From Hyphomicrobiales bacterium (lineage in GTDB: Bacteria > Pseudomonadota > Alphaproteobacteria > Rhizobiales > Rhizobiaceae), in the NCBI GenBank assembly GCA_900471605.1, contig UCEY01000026.1:1-64000 (forward strand): a stretch of DNA of 64,000 nucleotides. Reading direction: 5' to 3'. The notes beneath the pieces are model-generated. The model was not told where the DNA came from. It ran no database searches and worked only from the letters and a program-made list of their open reading frames with translations. Positions within the stretch are counted from its first letter, which is position 1; each line of letters opens with the position of its first letter. Shown piece by piece: positions 1 through 8,387 of the stretch. Made by a program: the position numbers and the translations under genes.

Positions 1-248
1 GCGTCGGCGCGCCGGCGCTTCTTGGCCTCGTCGGCGAAGGTGCTGCGGATCATGCTGAAAAGCCAGCTTTCCAGCCGGCCTTCGCCCTTCCAGTGATGGC
101 TCTTCTGGATTGCCCGGCCGGCCGCTTCGCGCACCAGGTCATCGGCCTCGGCAGCACTTCCCGTCAGCGTCAGCGCAAAACGGCGCAGGCGCGGCAGGAG
201 CGCTACGAGATCGCGCCGGATATCGGACGATGGGCTCGGTTGGGTCAT
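1..248 (-). CDS. ECF-type RNA polymerase sigma factor, N-terminal part (runs off the window)
   Basis: The 82 visible codons begin MTQPSPSSDIRRDLVALLPR and contain the sigma region 2 pattern: a helix with LPRLRRFALTLTG, then AEADDLV, then the W-x-x-x-EGRLESWLFSMIR stretch typical of region 2.3-2.4. This is the N-terminal half of an extracytoplasmic-function sigma factor, which directs RNA polymerase to stress or envelope promoters. Region 4 lies outside the window, so the subgroup and its anti-sigma partner cannot be seen. The usual acidic QEA after DDLV reads REA here. The start is the ATG at 246-248, with no other in-frame start close by. The 99 bp between it and the metallophosphoesterase end must carry its promoter. 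Confidence 0.8.
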   Translation of the reverse strand, partial: MTQPSPSSDIRRDLVALLPRLRRFALTLTGSAAEADDLVREAAGRAIQKSHHWKGEGRLESWLFSMIRSTFADEAKKRRRAD

Positions 249-347
249 GAATAGGGACGATTTACCTAGTGCTATACTGCGATAACCAGAACGAGCTATT
301 AGCTATGACGAGATTGTGGCGATTCCGCAACAATCACGGCATTGTTT

Positions 348-1301
348 CTACAACATTCTTGCGACCTGGGGAATCGACATCGCCGCGGGTTCTTCACCGT
401 AGAGCAGCCGGCTGTTGTCGAGCGCCACTCCGTCGCCCCGTTCGGTCAGGCCATAACGCTCGCAGAGCAGGTTCCAGGCCCCGGCCTTGCCGGAAAGCGT
501 GAAGAGGTTGTAGGCGGCGCGCGGCTTGTGTCCGCCAGGCCCCTGTGAAGCGGAGGCGATGCCGACAACCGGCACGTTGCCGCTGTGGCTTCGCAGCCAA
601 TAGAGCGTGTTGAGATGGGTATGGCCGTGCAGCACCAGTTCCGCGCCGCCGGTCGAGATCGCAGCGGCGAAACGCCTTATCCCGAGCATGCGTTTGTGCG
701 AGGAGGCGGCGCCGCGGATCGGCGGATGGTGGATCAGCACGACACGGAAGAGGCCTTCGTCCCCCGCCTTCTTCAGCAGGTTGACGGTTTCGCGGGCCTG
801 CCGCGAGCCGTAATAACCCGAGGCGGAAAAGGGCAGGGTGGCATTGGAGGTCGAGCAGCCGATGATGGCGAGCGGGCCGCGCCGGCGCATCGTCGGGAAG
901 ATATGGTCGTCTTCCGGCCATTCGGGCGGGTCGTCGTCGCTCTTGATGAAGGGGTACCATTCGTTGACCGACTTGTCGTGGGCGCCCGGCACATAGGCAT
1001 CGTGATTGCCGGGCACGACCGTCGTGTCATAAGGGTCGCCGATGGTGCGCAGCCACTCGCCGGCGAGCCGCGTCTCGATCCTGGTCGCCAGGTTGACGAG
1101 ATCGCCGGTGATGACAAGCTGATCCGGTTCGCGCGTCTTCAAATCGCTCAAAAGCAGGTCGAGCGTGTTGACGAAAAGGTGCTTGCGCCGATTGCGGTGC
1201 CAGTTCACAAACCCGGTGATCCGCTTCGAGAAAAGCTCGCGAAGCGTGAGTTTTGGAAGCGGCCCCAGATGGATGTCGGAAATATGCGCGAATTTGAACA
1301 T
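348..1301 (-). CDS. Calcineurin-like metallophosphoesterase
   Basis: A 317-residue protein with every metal-binding block of the calcineurin-like phosphoesterase fold: D9-x-H11 in ISDIHLG, GD67 in ITGDLVN, GNH100D in VVPGNHD, H191 in LIHHPP and H225-G-H227-T-H in LHGHTH. Such enzymes bind two metal ions and hydrolyse phosphomono- or phosphodiesters; the substrate (for example a cyclic nucleotide, as in CpdA) cannot be told from sequence. I place the start at 1301 because strand beta-1 (FKFAHISDIH) then begins at residue 2. An ATG six codons upstream (1319) is possible, and neither start has a strong ribosome site. It is divergent from the Nudix gene 65 bp away. Confidence 0.85.
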   Translation of the reverse strand: MFKFAHISDIHLGPLPKLTLRELFSKRITGFVNWHRNRRKHLFVNTLDLLLSDLKTREPDQLVITGDLVNLATRIETRLAGEWLRTIGDPYDTTVVPGNHDAYVPGAHDKSVNEWYPFIKSDDDPPEWPEDDHIFPTMRRRGPLAIIGCSTSNATLPFSASGYYGSRQARETVNLLKKAGDEGLFRVVLIHHPPIRGAASSHKRMLGIRRFAAAISTGGAELVLHGHTHLNTLYWLRSHSGNVPVVGIASASQGPGGHKPRAAYNLFTLSGKAGAWNLLCERYGLTERGDGVALDNSRLLYGEEPAAMSIPQVARML

Positions 1302-1366
1302 GGCGCACACATAACGCATGAACGTGAGAATCGTTATCGATTTTCTGGCGGCTCCCGGAGTTATGA

Positions 1367-1855
1367 ATGAGCGGGCAGGGCGCGCCTGAAATACGCGGGC
1401 TCCGTACCCGGGTCGTCGTGTGGTTTCTGCACCGCTTCTTCATGATGACGCGCGGCATGACGCTTGGCGTGCGCGCTGCCTGTTTCGACCGCGAGGGCCG
1501 CATATTCCTCGTCCGCCACACCTATGTGCCCGGCTGGTACATGCCGGGTGGCGGGGTCGAACGCGGGGAAACGGCGCTCGACGCGTTGCGCAAGGAATTG
1601 CGCGAGGAAGGCAATCTGGAGATTGTCGGCGGAATCGAGCTTTTCCACGCCTACTACAACCGCAACGCCAGCCGGCGTGACCATGTGCTGATGTATCGGG
1701 TGACGGTGGAGCAGACCGCGCCGCGCGTGCCGGACCGAGAGATCGCCGAAAGCGGGTTCTTTGCGCTGGACGCGCTGCCGCAGGACACGACCGCGGCGAC
1801 GCTGAGGCGCTTGAGGGAATTGAGCGGGGAGGCGGAGAGGGCGGATTACTGGTGA
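1367..1855 (+). CDS. Nudix hydrolase
   Basis: A 162-residue protein whose residues 62-84 fit the Nudix box G-x5-E-x7-R-E-L-R-E-E-G: it reads GGVERGETALDALRKELREE, so the catalytic glutamates are all present. Nudix enzymes hydrolyse a nucleoside diphosphate linked to another moiety; the substrate is not predictable here. The N-terminal 30 residues are basic and hydrophobic (VVVWFLHRFFMM) before the first beta strand of the fold. The ATG at 1367 has CGGAG about 7 bases upstream; an overlapping ATG at 1363 is in another frame. It stands alone between divergent and convergent neighbours and is followed directly by a RIME-like repeat. Confidence 0.85.
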   Translation: MSGQGAPEIRGLRTRVVVWFLHRFFMMTRGMTLGVRAACFDREGRIFLVRHTYVPGWYMPGGGVERGETALDALRKELREEGNLEIVGGIELFHAYYNRNASRRDHVLMYRVTVEQTAPRVPDREIAESGFFALDALPQDTTAATLRRLRELSGEAERADYW

Positions 1856-1885
1856 GGGGGTGTGTTGAGGCGTTGAGCAAGGGCT

Positions 1886-2056
1886 GCCCCTCATCCGCCC
1901 TGCCGGGCACCTTCTCCCCGTTCTGACGGGGAGAAGGACAGATGCCGCGCTGTTCTTCGCCGACCTCAAGCTTTGGTTTTGGAGGCAGGGAGCGCGCCAC
2001 TTGCGTCCTTCTCGCCGCGTGCGGGGAGAAGGTGCCGGCAGGCGGAGGAGGGGCGG
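1886..2056. repeat. RIME-like rhizobial intergenic mosaic element
   Basis: The stretch begins CCCCTCATCCGCC.TGCCGG and ends with the reverse complement, GCCGGCAGGCGGAGGAGGGG, so the whole element is a long imperfect inverted repeat. Inside are two hairpins of the same type: CCTTCTCCCCG / CGGGGAGAAGG at 1910-1937 and CCTTCTCGCCGC / GCGGGGAGAAGG near 2008-2032. This is the pattern of the Rhizobium-specific intergenic mosaic elements. It lies between the convergent ends of the Nudix gene and the yqjG-like gene, where it could act as a bidirectional transcription barrier. The family name is from memory of the motif. Confidence 0.75.
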
Positions 2057-2066
2057 ATGCGTCAAA

Positions 2067-3056
2067 TCACGCCGCCCGCTTCACCTTCTCCCGCCCATGT
2101 GGCGCATCGAGATCGAAGATCGGGCCGGCGGGGACGATGCCGGTCGGGTTGATGGTCTTGTGGCTCTCATAATAGTGGTGCTTGATGTGGAACAGGTTGC
2201 AGGTCCCGGCAACGCCCGGTTGCTGATAGAGATCAGCAAGATAGCCGGACAGGTTCGGGTAATCCGCGATGCGGCGGATGTTGCACTTGAAGTGGCCGAC
2301 ATAGACCGGGTCGAAGCGTAAGAGCGTGGTGAACAGCCGCCAGTCGGCCTCGGTCGTCGTGTCGCCGAACAGGTAGCGGCTGCCGGCGAGGCGTTTTTCC
2401 AGCATGTCCAATGTCTCGAACAGGCGGGTGACGGCACCCTCGTAGGCGTCCTGGGCGGTGGCGAAACCGGCCTTGTAGACGCCGTTGTTGACGGTGTCGT
2501 AGATGACCTTGTTGAGTTCGTCGATCTCACCGCGCAGCGGTTCGGGATAGAAATCAACCGTCGAGCCGGTCAGCCCGTCGAAGGCGCTGTTCATCATGCG
2601 GATGATTTCCGAACTCTCGTTGGAGACGATCGTATTCTGATGCTTGTCCCAGAGAACCGGCACGGTGACGCGGCCCGAATAGTTCGGGTCCGCCTTGAGG
2701 TAGACCTGGTAGAGATAGTCCGAGCCGAACAGGTGGTCGCCGGTGGCGCCGTCGCGTTTCTTGAACTCCCAGCCGTTCTCCAGCATCAGGTAATCGACGA
2801 CCGAGACGGAGATCAGGTCTTCGAGCTTCTTCAGCTTGCGGAAGATCAGGGTGCGGTGCGCCCAGGGACAGGCATAGGAGACGTAGAGGTGATAACGCCC
2901 GGCTTCGGCCTTGAAACCTTGCCTGCCGGAGGGACCGGCTGAGCCGTCAGCAGTCACCCAGTTGCGGAACTGCGATTCGGCCCTTTTGAAATGGCCTTTG
3001 GTTTCCTTGGTGTCGTACCAGACGTCCTGCCACTTTCCTTCGACGAGCCTGCCCAT
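2067..3056 (-). CDS. yqjG: Glutathionyl-hydroquinone reductase (GST omega-like, YqjG/ECM4 family)
   Basis: A 329-residue protein with the family hallmarks: an N-terminal GHFKRAESQFRNWV segment, then YHLYVSYACPWAHRTL with the catalytic Cys63 in the C-P-W-A-H motif, and a C-terminal all-helical GST domain ending near residue 320. The family uses glutathione to reduce glutathionyl-hydroquinones and is cytoplasmic. The start at 3056 is chosen because AAGGAG sits 7 bases upstream; the frame stays open for 63 more codons toward 3245, but that part has no family similarity. The end lies about 10 bp from the RIME-like element. Confidence 0.88.
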   Translation of the reverse strand: MGRLVEGKWQDVWYDTKETKGHFKRAESQFRNWVTADGSAGPSGRQGFKAEAGRYHLYVSYACPWAHRTLIFRKLKKLEDLISVSVVDYLMLENGWEFKKRDGATGDHLFGSDYLYQVYLKADPNYSGRVTVPVLWDKHQNTIVSNESSEIIRMMNSAFDGLTGSTVDFYPEPLRGEIDELNKVIYDTVNNGVYKAGFATAQDAYEGAVTRLFETLDMLEKRLAGSRYLFGDTTTEADWRLFTTLLRFDPVYVGHFKCNIRRIADYPNLSGYLADLYQQPGVAGTCNLFHIKHHYYESHKTINPTGIVPAGPIFDLDAPHGREKVKRAA

Positions 3057-3322
3057 GGCGATCTCCTTGGAGTTTCCTTGAGGCCATAGATACGGCACCG
3101 ACCCGCGAATGCGAGACAGGATTTTATGAACGCTGTGTTTTTGCGTTGGACGAGCTGAAAATTTCCTGCTAGGTCGCTTTTCACATTTTTTCGGGATACC
3201 AACTTTCAATGACCGAAGTACGGGCACTGCGACGACGCTGATCATCGACCAAGACGCCGAGCAAAGGCGTCATCGATATCCCTTGTCCTGTCCGCTCTTT
3301 ATCCTACGGCTTCGGTACCCCT

Positions 3323-3841
3323 ATGTCCCAGCACAACGTTCTCTACAAGCACGACCTCGTTTACCTCACGGAAGACTCGTCCCATGACGAGGTCATCGAA
3401 CTTATCAACGCGGAAGCCTTCGGCCCCGGCCGGCATACCCGCGCCGCCGCCCGCATCCGCGAGCAGGGGCCGCATGACCGCGCGCTTTCCTTCGTCTGCG
3501 CCGACGATGGCGAAACGATCGCCTCGGTCAGGATGACGCCGGTTCTGGCCGGCACGGTGAAGGGCCATCTGCTCGGGCCGCTTGCGGTGCGGCCGTCGCA
3601 CAAGAACCAGGGCATCGGCCGCGAACTGGTGCGGATCGCCATCGAGGCGGCGAAACGCAAGGGTTCAGAAGCGGTGATCCTGGTCGGCGACCCGCCCTAT
3701 TACGGCCCGCTCGGCTTCGAGAAGGTCGCCTATAACGCGCTGGAGTTCCCGGGCCCCGTCGATCCCGGCCGGGTTCTGGTCGTGCCGATCGGCGAGGACG
3801 TCCATCCGCGTCTGAAAGGCGTCATCGGCTGGCGCGAATAG
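3323..3841 (+). CDS. GNAT family N-acetyltransferase (YhbS-like)
   Basis: A 172-residue protein with the acetyl-CoA binding motif A of the GNAT fold, LGPLAVRPSHKNQGIGRELV at about residues 81-100 (the Q-x-x-G-x-G/A pyrophosphate loop is QGIGRE), followed by a helix and the GDPPYYGPLGF segment typical of the YhbS subfamily. GNAT enzymes move an acetyl group from acetyl-CoA to an amine; the acceptor is unknown. It is upstream of, and on the same strand as, the MFS transporter, with 76 bp between, so co-transcription is possible. It is not closely similar to the two GNAT genes at 5.2-6.1 kb. Confidence 0.85.
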   Translation: MSQHNVLYKHDLVYLTEDSSHDEVIELINAEAFGPGRHTRAAARIREQGPHDRALSFVCADDGETIASVRMTPVLAGTVKGHLLGPLAVRPSHKNQGIGRELVRIAIEAAKRKGSEAVILVGDPPYYGPLGFEKVAYNALEFPGPVDPGRVLVVPIGEDVHPRLKGVIGWRE

Positions 3842-3917
3842 GCCAATTCCTCTAATCCTTTCGAGGATCGGTCGGCCATGCCGGCCGAACGATTCGGATA
3901 GCGCGAGGGACAGGCCG

Positions 3918-5231
3918 ATGGCAGCAATCACCATGGACGAGGCGCTCGACCGCGCCGGGGCAGGCACCTATCAGCGGCGGCTGATGGGCATTTTCGGCCT
4001 CGTCTGGACGGCTGACGCCATGCAGGTCCTGGCGGTCGGCTTCACCGCCGCCTCGATCGCGGCGACCTTCGGCCTCACCGTGCCGCAGGCGCTGCAGACC
4101 GGGACCGCGTTTTTCCTCGGCATGCTTCTCGGCGCGCTCGGTTTCGGCAGGCTCGCCGACCGGATCGGCCGCCGGCGCGTGTTGATCGTCACCGTCGCTT
4201 GCGACGCGGTGTTCGGCACGCTGTCGATCTTCGCGCCCGATTTCACCATCCTGCTTCTGCTGCGGTTCCTCACGGGCGCCGCTGTCGGCGGCACGCTGCC
4301 GGTCGATTATGCGATGATGGCTGAATTCCTGCCGGCCAGGAACCGCGGGCGCTGGCTGGTCCTGCTCGAAGGCTTCTGGGCGGTCGGAACGCTGATCGTG
4401 GCACTCGCCGCCTGGGCCGCGAGCCTTGCCGGCGTCGCGGATGCCTGGCGCTATATCTTCGCGGTCACCGCCATCCCGGCCGTCGCCGGCATCGGCCTGC
4501 GTTTCCTGGTGCCGGAATCGCCGCTCTACCTGCTGCGCTCCGGCCGCGCCGAGGAGGCCAAGGCGATCGTCGACCGGATACTCGCCGTCAACGGCCATCG
4601 GCCGCTCGGCGCCGATACGAGCCTCGTCCAGCCGCAGCCGGTCGCGGCGACCGGCATCTTTTCAGGGGAACTGCGCCAGCGGAGCATCATGATCCTGGCG
4701 ATCTGGTTCCTTGTCTCGGTCTCCTATTATGGCGTCTTCACCTGGATGCCCGCGAAGCTTGCCGGCGAAGGCTTTGGTTTCGTGCGCGGCTACGGTTTCC
4801 TGGTTCTGGTCGCCATCGCCCAGATCCCGGGTTATGCGCTCGCGGCTTACGGGGTCGAAAAATGGGGCCGCAAGCCGACGCTGATCGGCTTCTGCCTGCT
4901 TTCGGCCCTCGGCTGCCTGATGTTCGTCGTCGCGCCCAGCGCCACGCTGGTCGGCGCTGCGCTGCTGATCATGAGCTTTGCGCTGCTCGGCACCTGGGGT
5001 GCGCTTTATGCCTATACGCCGGAACTCTATCCGACGGCGTCGCGCGCTACCGGCATGGGTGCGGCCGGCGCCATGGCACGCCTCGGCGGGCTGCTGGCGC
5101 CCTCGCTGGTCGGTTATGTCGTCGTGCAGGGGCTCGGGCTGACGATCGGCATCTTTGCCGGCCTGCTGGTGATCGCGGCGATTGCCGCCACGATGATCAA
5201 TGCGGAAACGCGTCAGGTTTCTCTCGCCTAA
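3918..5231 (+). CDS. MFS transporter (SV2/NiaP-like metabolite:H+ symporter type)
   Basis: A 437-residue inner-membrane protein with about 12 hydrophobic segments. The MFS signature between helices 2 and 3 is clear (GFGRLADRIGRRRVL), and the cytoplasmic loop after helix 6 carries VPESPLYLLRSGRAEEA, as in the sugar-porter and NiaP/SV2-like branches. A second copy of the signature (GVEKWGRKPTLIG) opens the C-terminal half. The substrate is probably a small organic acid, aromatic compound or vitamin, but sequence alone does not settle it. GAGG lies upstream of the ATG. It ends convergently, 12 bp from the GNAT gene on the other strand. Confidence 0.85.
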   Translation: MAAITMDEALDRAGAGTYQRRLMGIFGLVWTADAMQVLAVGFTAASIAATFGLTVPQALQTGTAFFLGMLLGALGFGRLADRIGRRRVLIVTVACDAVFGTLSIFAPDFTILLLLRFLTGAAVGGTLPVDYAMMAEFLPARNRGRWLVLLEGFWAVGTLIVALAAWAASLAGVADAWRYIFAVTAIPAVAGIGLRFLVPESPLYLLRSGRAEEAKAIVDRILAVNGHRPLGADTSLVQPQPVAATGIFSGELRQRSIMILAIWFLVSVSYYGVFTWMPAKLAGEGFGFVRGYGFLVLVAIAQIPGYALAAYGVEKWGRKPTLIGFCLLSALGCLMFVVAPSATLVGAALLIMSFALLGTWGALYAYTPELYPTASRATGMGAAGAMARLGGLLAPSLVGYVVVQGLGLTIGIFAGLLVIAAIAATMINAETRQVSLA

Positions 5232-5243
5232 GATCGCGGAAAG

Positions 5244-5663
5244 TCAGAAGCGCTTTTGCAGCCATGTCACCGAATGGCCTCCTTCGAGGCCTTTCAGGCT
5301 GCCGATCTCGGTATAACCCTGCTTGAGATAAAGCTTGAGGGCCGCCGGGTTCATGGTGTCGATATAGGCGCCGATCGCGCCGCGGGCGCGGGCTTCTGCC
5401 TCGGCCATGTCGAGCATGCGGGCTGCGAGGCCGCGGCCTCGCAGGGCATCCGGAATGTAAAGCATCGAAACATAGAGCCAGCCCCGGCCCGTATAGCCGG
5501 TCAACCCGCCGATGAGATTGCCGCCCTCGTCCCGCAGCGGCACTGCCAGTTCCTGCCGGTTGCTCGGGCCGAAGGCCATGACGTTGTGGGTCCTCAGCCG
5601 TTCGAGGATAAAGTCCTCCTCGTCGGCGCTCATGCCCTCGGTCAGTGTCAGGTCGATATCCAT
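5244..5663 (-). CDS. GNAT family N-acetyltransferase (tandem copy 2)
   Basis: A 139-residue protein beginning MDIDLTLTEGMSADEEDFIL. It has the GNAT acetyl-CoA loop in PDALRGRGLAARMLDMAEAE and the C-terminal YIDTMNPAALKLYLKQGY strand-helix. It is a clear paralogue of the upstream gene at 5705-6121: both share GPS-R..LAV.(I/L)RD, VIGGL(T/S)GYT..GWL(Y/F) and IPDALRG.G(L/M)A. The acceptor is unknown. The frame is open 7 codons further upstream, but the chosen ATG matches the start of the paralogue. It probably lies in one transcript with its paralogue, 41 bp downstream. Confidence 0.82.
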   Translation of the reverse strand: MDIDLTLTEGMSADEEDFILERLRTHNVMAFGPSNRQELAVPLRDEGGNLIGGLTGYTGRGWLYVSMLYIPDALRGRGLAARMLDMAEAEARARGAIGAYIDTMNPAALKLYLKQGYTEIGSLKGLEGGHSVTWLQKRF

Positions 5664-5704
5664 GCGGCGATTCTTCGTCCCCATTTTCGGAGCGAATGGA
5701 TAAG

Positions 5705-6121
5705 CTACAGAGCTTTCCTGAGGAAGGTGCGGGTGCGCCCCTTCGGAAACTCGGGCAGTTCGCCGAAAATCTCGTAACCCTGGCGCATGTAAGCCTTGCG
5801 GGCGACCGGGCTGAAGGTGTCGATCCAGGCGCCGTGGCAGCCGCGGGCGCGGGCTTCCTCCTCGGCTTGGGCCAGCAGCTTGCCGGCCATGCCTTCACCC
5901 CGCAACGCGTCGGGGATGAACAGCCATTGGGTGAAGAGCCAGCCCCAGGCGGTATAGCCCGAAAGCCCGCCAATCACCTTGTCCTCGGCGTCGCGGATCA
6001 GAACGGCGAGCGGCTTGCGCTCGGATGGGCCGACATCCGCGTCGTTGAAGGCGGTCAGGCCTTCGCCGATCGCGGCCAGCTCCTCGGGCAAGGGCGAGGC
6101 GGTTATGTCAAGCTGCGTCAT
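5705..6121 (-). CDS. GNAT family N-acetyltransferase (tandem copy 1)
   Basis: A 138-residue GNAT protein, MTQLDITASPLPEELAAIGE, with PDALRGEGMAGKLLAQAEEE as acetyl-CoA loop and WIDTFSPVARKAYMRQGYEI near the C terminus. It is a paralogue of the next gene. Its start follows the stop of the large membrane protein gene (6125) by 3 bp, with GAGG immediately before the ATG, so it is very likely the last but one gene of the MoxR operon transcript. Whether the acetyltransferases work with that cluster or are merely attached to it is unknown. Confidence 0.82.
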   Translation of the reverse strand: MTQLDITASPLPEELAAIGEGLTAFNDADVGPSERKPLAVLIRDAEDKVIGGLSGYTAWGWLFTQWLFIPDALRGEGMAGKLLAQAEEEARARGCHGAWIDTFSPVARKAYMRQGYEIFGELPEFPKGRTRTFLRKAL

Positions 6122-6124
6122 TCC

Positions 6125-8191
6125 TCAGCGCCCCTCGCGCCACCACATCGCCGCGACCGCAAAGAGCAGGGCGGACAAGCCGGCGAAACCGGCAAACAGC
6201 GGCAGCGTATTGATGCCGCGCAGTACCGTCTCGTCGGTGAGGCGGATGACCATGCGGTCGCGATCGTTGACGCGCACTTCGCCGCGCACCGGCAGGATAT
6301 CCGGCAGCGAGATACCGTCTCCGGATGCGACGCGGGTGACGAGGCCGCGGGTCTTGTCGGCATAAGGCTTCAGCGTCGCCTCGGTCGAGATCATCGCCTT
6401 GAATTCCGGGGCATCGACGGTCCCTACATGCACCAGTGTCGAGAACTGGCCGTTGGTGACCTCGAACAGGCCGGTCTCCTCCATGCGGCGTTCCACGCGG
6501 TACTGGCCGGGGCCGGCTGATGTCATCGGCACGGTCTCGGTGCGGCCGGACGGGTATTTGATGGTTGCCGGGCCGGGGTCGTCGCCGATCGTCTGGCGGG
6601 TGGCTTCCAGCGTGCGGCCGACGGCGCGGGCGGTCAGCGCCTCTTCCTCGAGCTCCGGTTCCTTCATCAGCCAGTGGGCGATGCGGCGATAGAGCGACAC
6701 ATGCGGGCCGCCGCCTTCGAAACCGCGGGCCCAGAGCCAACCCTGGTCGGAGAGCAGCATGGCGACGCGGCCTTCGCCCTGGCGGTTGAGCACGAGCAGG
6801 GGACGGTCGCCGTCGCCTTCCATGACAGTCTGGCCCTGCGGCGTATCGACATCGATGGTGCGGAACCAGCGGCCCCAGGCGGGCGGGTTGGCGTTGGAGC
6901 CGTCGAGCCCGCGGGTCACCGGATGCTTTTCGCCCTCCGGCGAGAGGTGCGGATAGAAGGCGGCGCTGTGGACCTCGCCGGTCGGTGCGGCCGGCAGGAC
7001 CTGTTCGAGCGGCGTGGACGCGATCGAATCCTCGCCGGCATGCTCGGGACCGGCGGCGATCAAGAGCGCGCCGCCATTGTTCACGTATTGGGCGATGTAA
7101 TCGTAATAGAGGATCGGCAGCACGCCGCGATGCTTGTAGCGGTCGAAGATGATCAGGTCGAAATCCTTGATCTTCTCGACGAACAGTTCGCGGGTCGGGA
7201 AGGCGATCAGCGACAGTTCGTTGATCGGCGTGCCGTCCTGCTTTTCCGGCGGCCGCAGGATGGTGAAGTGGACGAGGTCGACCGAGGCATCTGATTTCAA
7301 CAGGTTGCGCCAGGCGCGCTCGCCGGCATGTGGTTCGCCGGAGACGAGCAGGACGCGCAGGTTCTGGCGGATGCCGTCGATGACGTGGACGGCACGGTTG
7401 TTGGCGGTCGTCACTTCGCCCGGAAGCTCGGCGACCGAAAATTCCATGACGTTGTTGCCGCCGCGCGGAACCGTGAAGGAGAAGGGCGTCTCCTGGCCGG
7501 GCGTGGCGCGCAGCGTCGCGGTCTGCTGGCCGTTCATGCGCACGGTGACCTGGGCAGTGCCGCCGCCAGTGCGGCCGTCGTCGAACACCCGCAGCGTCAG
7601 TTCCTGTTCCTCGCCGACGATGCCAAAGCGTGGGGCGCGGACGACCTCTACACGGCGGTCGAACTCGTCGGGCTTGCCGGTGATCAGGCCGTGGACGGGG
7701 GCGTTGAAGCCGAGGTCCTGGTTGATCCCGGGCAGGTCGTGGATCTGGCCGTCGGTCAGGAAAACCGCACCGCCGATGCGGGCGGGGGGGACGTCCGAGA
7801 TCGCCGAGCGCAGGGCGGTGAACAGCTTGGTGGAGGGCGTATCGGACTCGCCGTCGTCATTGACCTCGACAACGCGGGTCTCGATGCGCGGGTAGCGGGA
7901 GAAACGGTCCTCAAGGCTGGCGAGCGCCTGGTCGGTCTGTTGCTTGCGCTGGGCGGTATCCTGGCTCTGCGAGCGGTCGACGATGATCGGCACCACGGTC
8001 GAAAGCTGGTCGCGGTCCTCCTGCAGCAGCGTCGGGTTGGCGAGCGCCAGAAGCAGCGCCGCCAGCGCCAGCGTGCGCAGGGTGGCGCCGCGAATGCCGC
8101 GCCAGAAGGCGAGGCCGGCGAGGATCATGGCGAACACGCCAAGCGCAGCAAGGATCGGCCAGGAGAAGAAGGGTGCGAATTCGATGGTCAT
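6125..8191 (-). CDS. Membrane protein with VWA-like and glutamine-amidotransferase-like domains (fourth gene of MoxR cluster)
   Basis: A 688-residue protein. Two hydrophobic helices lie at about residues 8-28 and 36-52. A VWA-like domain follows, with an intact MIDAS start (VVPIIVDRSQSQ, D-x-S-x-S) and AVFLTDGQIHD. Next come Ig-like beta regions and a class I glutamine-amidotransferase-like fold (RVLLVSGEPHAGERAW, LIIFDRYKHRG, GGALLIAAGPEH) without an obvious catalytic cysteine. A C-terminal transmembrane helix (LFAGFAGLSALLFAVAAMWW) ends in WREGR. Most of the protein is probably periplasmic. It is the last member of the MoxR-DUF58-DUF4159 set and is separated from the DUF4159 gene by a 196-bp gap holding a RIME-like repeat. 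The function is not known. Confidence 0.75.
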   Translation of the reverse strand: MTIEFAPFFSWPILAALGVFAMILAGLAFWRGIRGATLRTLALAALLLALANPTLLQEDRDQLSTVVPIIVDRSQSQDTAQRKQQTDQALASLEDRFSRYPRIETRVVEVNDDGESDTPSTKLFTALRSAISDVPPARIGGAVFLTDGQIHDLPGINQDLGFNAPVHGLITGKPDEFDRRVEVVRAPRFGIVGEEQELTLRVFDDGRTGGGTAQVTVRMNGQQTATLRATPGQETPFSFTVPRGGNNVMEFSVAELPGEVTTANNRAVHVIDGIRQNLRVLLVSGEPHAGERAWRNLLKSDASVDLVHFTILRPPEKQDGTPINELSLIAFPTRELFVEKIKDFDLIIFDRYKHRGVLPILYYDYIAQYVNNGGALLIAAGPEHAGEDSIASTPLEQVLPAAPTGEVHSAAFYPHLSPEGEKHPVTRGLDGSNANPPAWGRWFRTIDVDTPQGQTVMEGDGDRPLLVLNRQGEGRVAMLLSDQGWLWARGFEGGGPHVSLYRRIAHWLMKEPELEEEALTARAVGRTLEATRQTIGDDPGPATIKYPSGRTETVPMTSAGPGQYRVERRMEETGLFEVTNGQFSTLVHVGTVDAPEFKAMISTEATLKPYADKTRGLVTRVASGDGISLPDILPVRGEVRVNDRDRMVIRLTDETVLRGINTLPLFAGFAGLSALLFAVAAMWWREGR

Positions 8192-8233
8192 GAGGATTTC
8201 CCTCTATGGGCCAGGAGCGTTGTGCAAGGTTCG

Positions 8234-8365
8234 CCCCTCACCCCGCCTCCGCTTCGCTCGGCGCACCCTCTCCCCGCAGGCGGGGCGAGGGGGAACGGCG
8301 ACGGTGCGGCATATCCCTTCTCCCCGCGTGCGGGGAGAAGGTGGCGGCAGCCAGATGAGGGGCGA
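8234..8365. repeat. RIME-like element inside the MoxR cluster
   Basis: The unit runs from GCCCCTCACCCCGCCTCCGC to CAGCCAGATGAGGGGCGA and contains two GC-rich hairpins: CCCTCTCCCCGC / GCGGGGCGAGGG and CCCTTCTCCCCGC / GCGGGGAGAAGG, the latter at about 8316-8341. It has the same architecture as the copy at 1886-2056. It sits between two minus-strand genes that otherwise look co-transcribed, so it may attenuate or stabilise the message between them. Confidence 0.75.
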
Positions 8366-8387
8366 TGGACCATGGTGACTTATCCCC

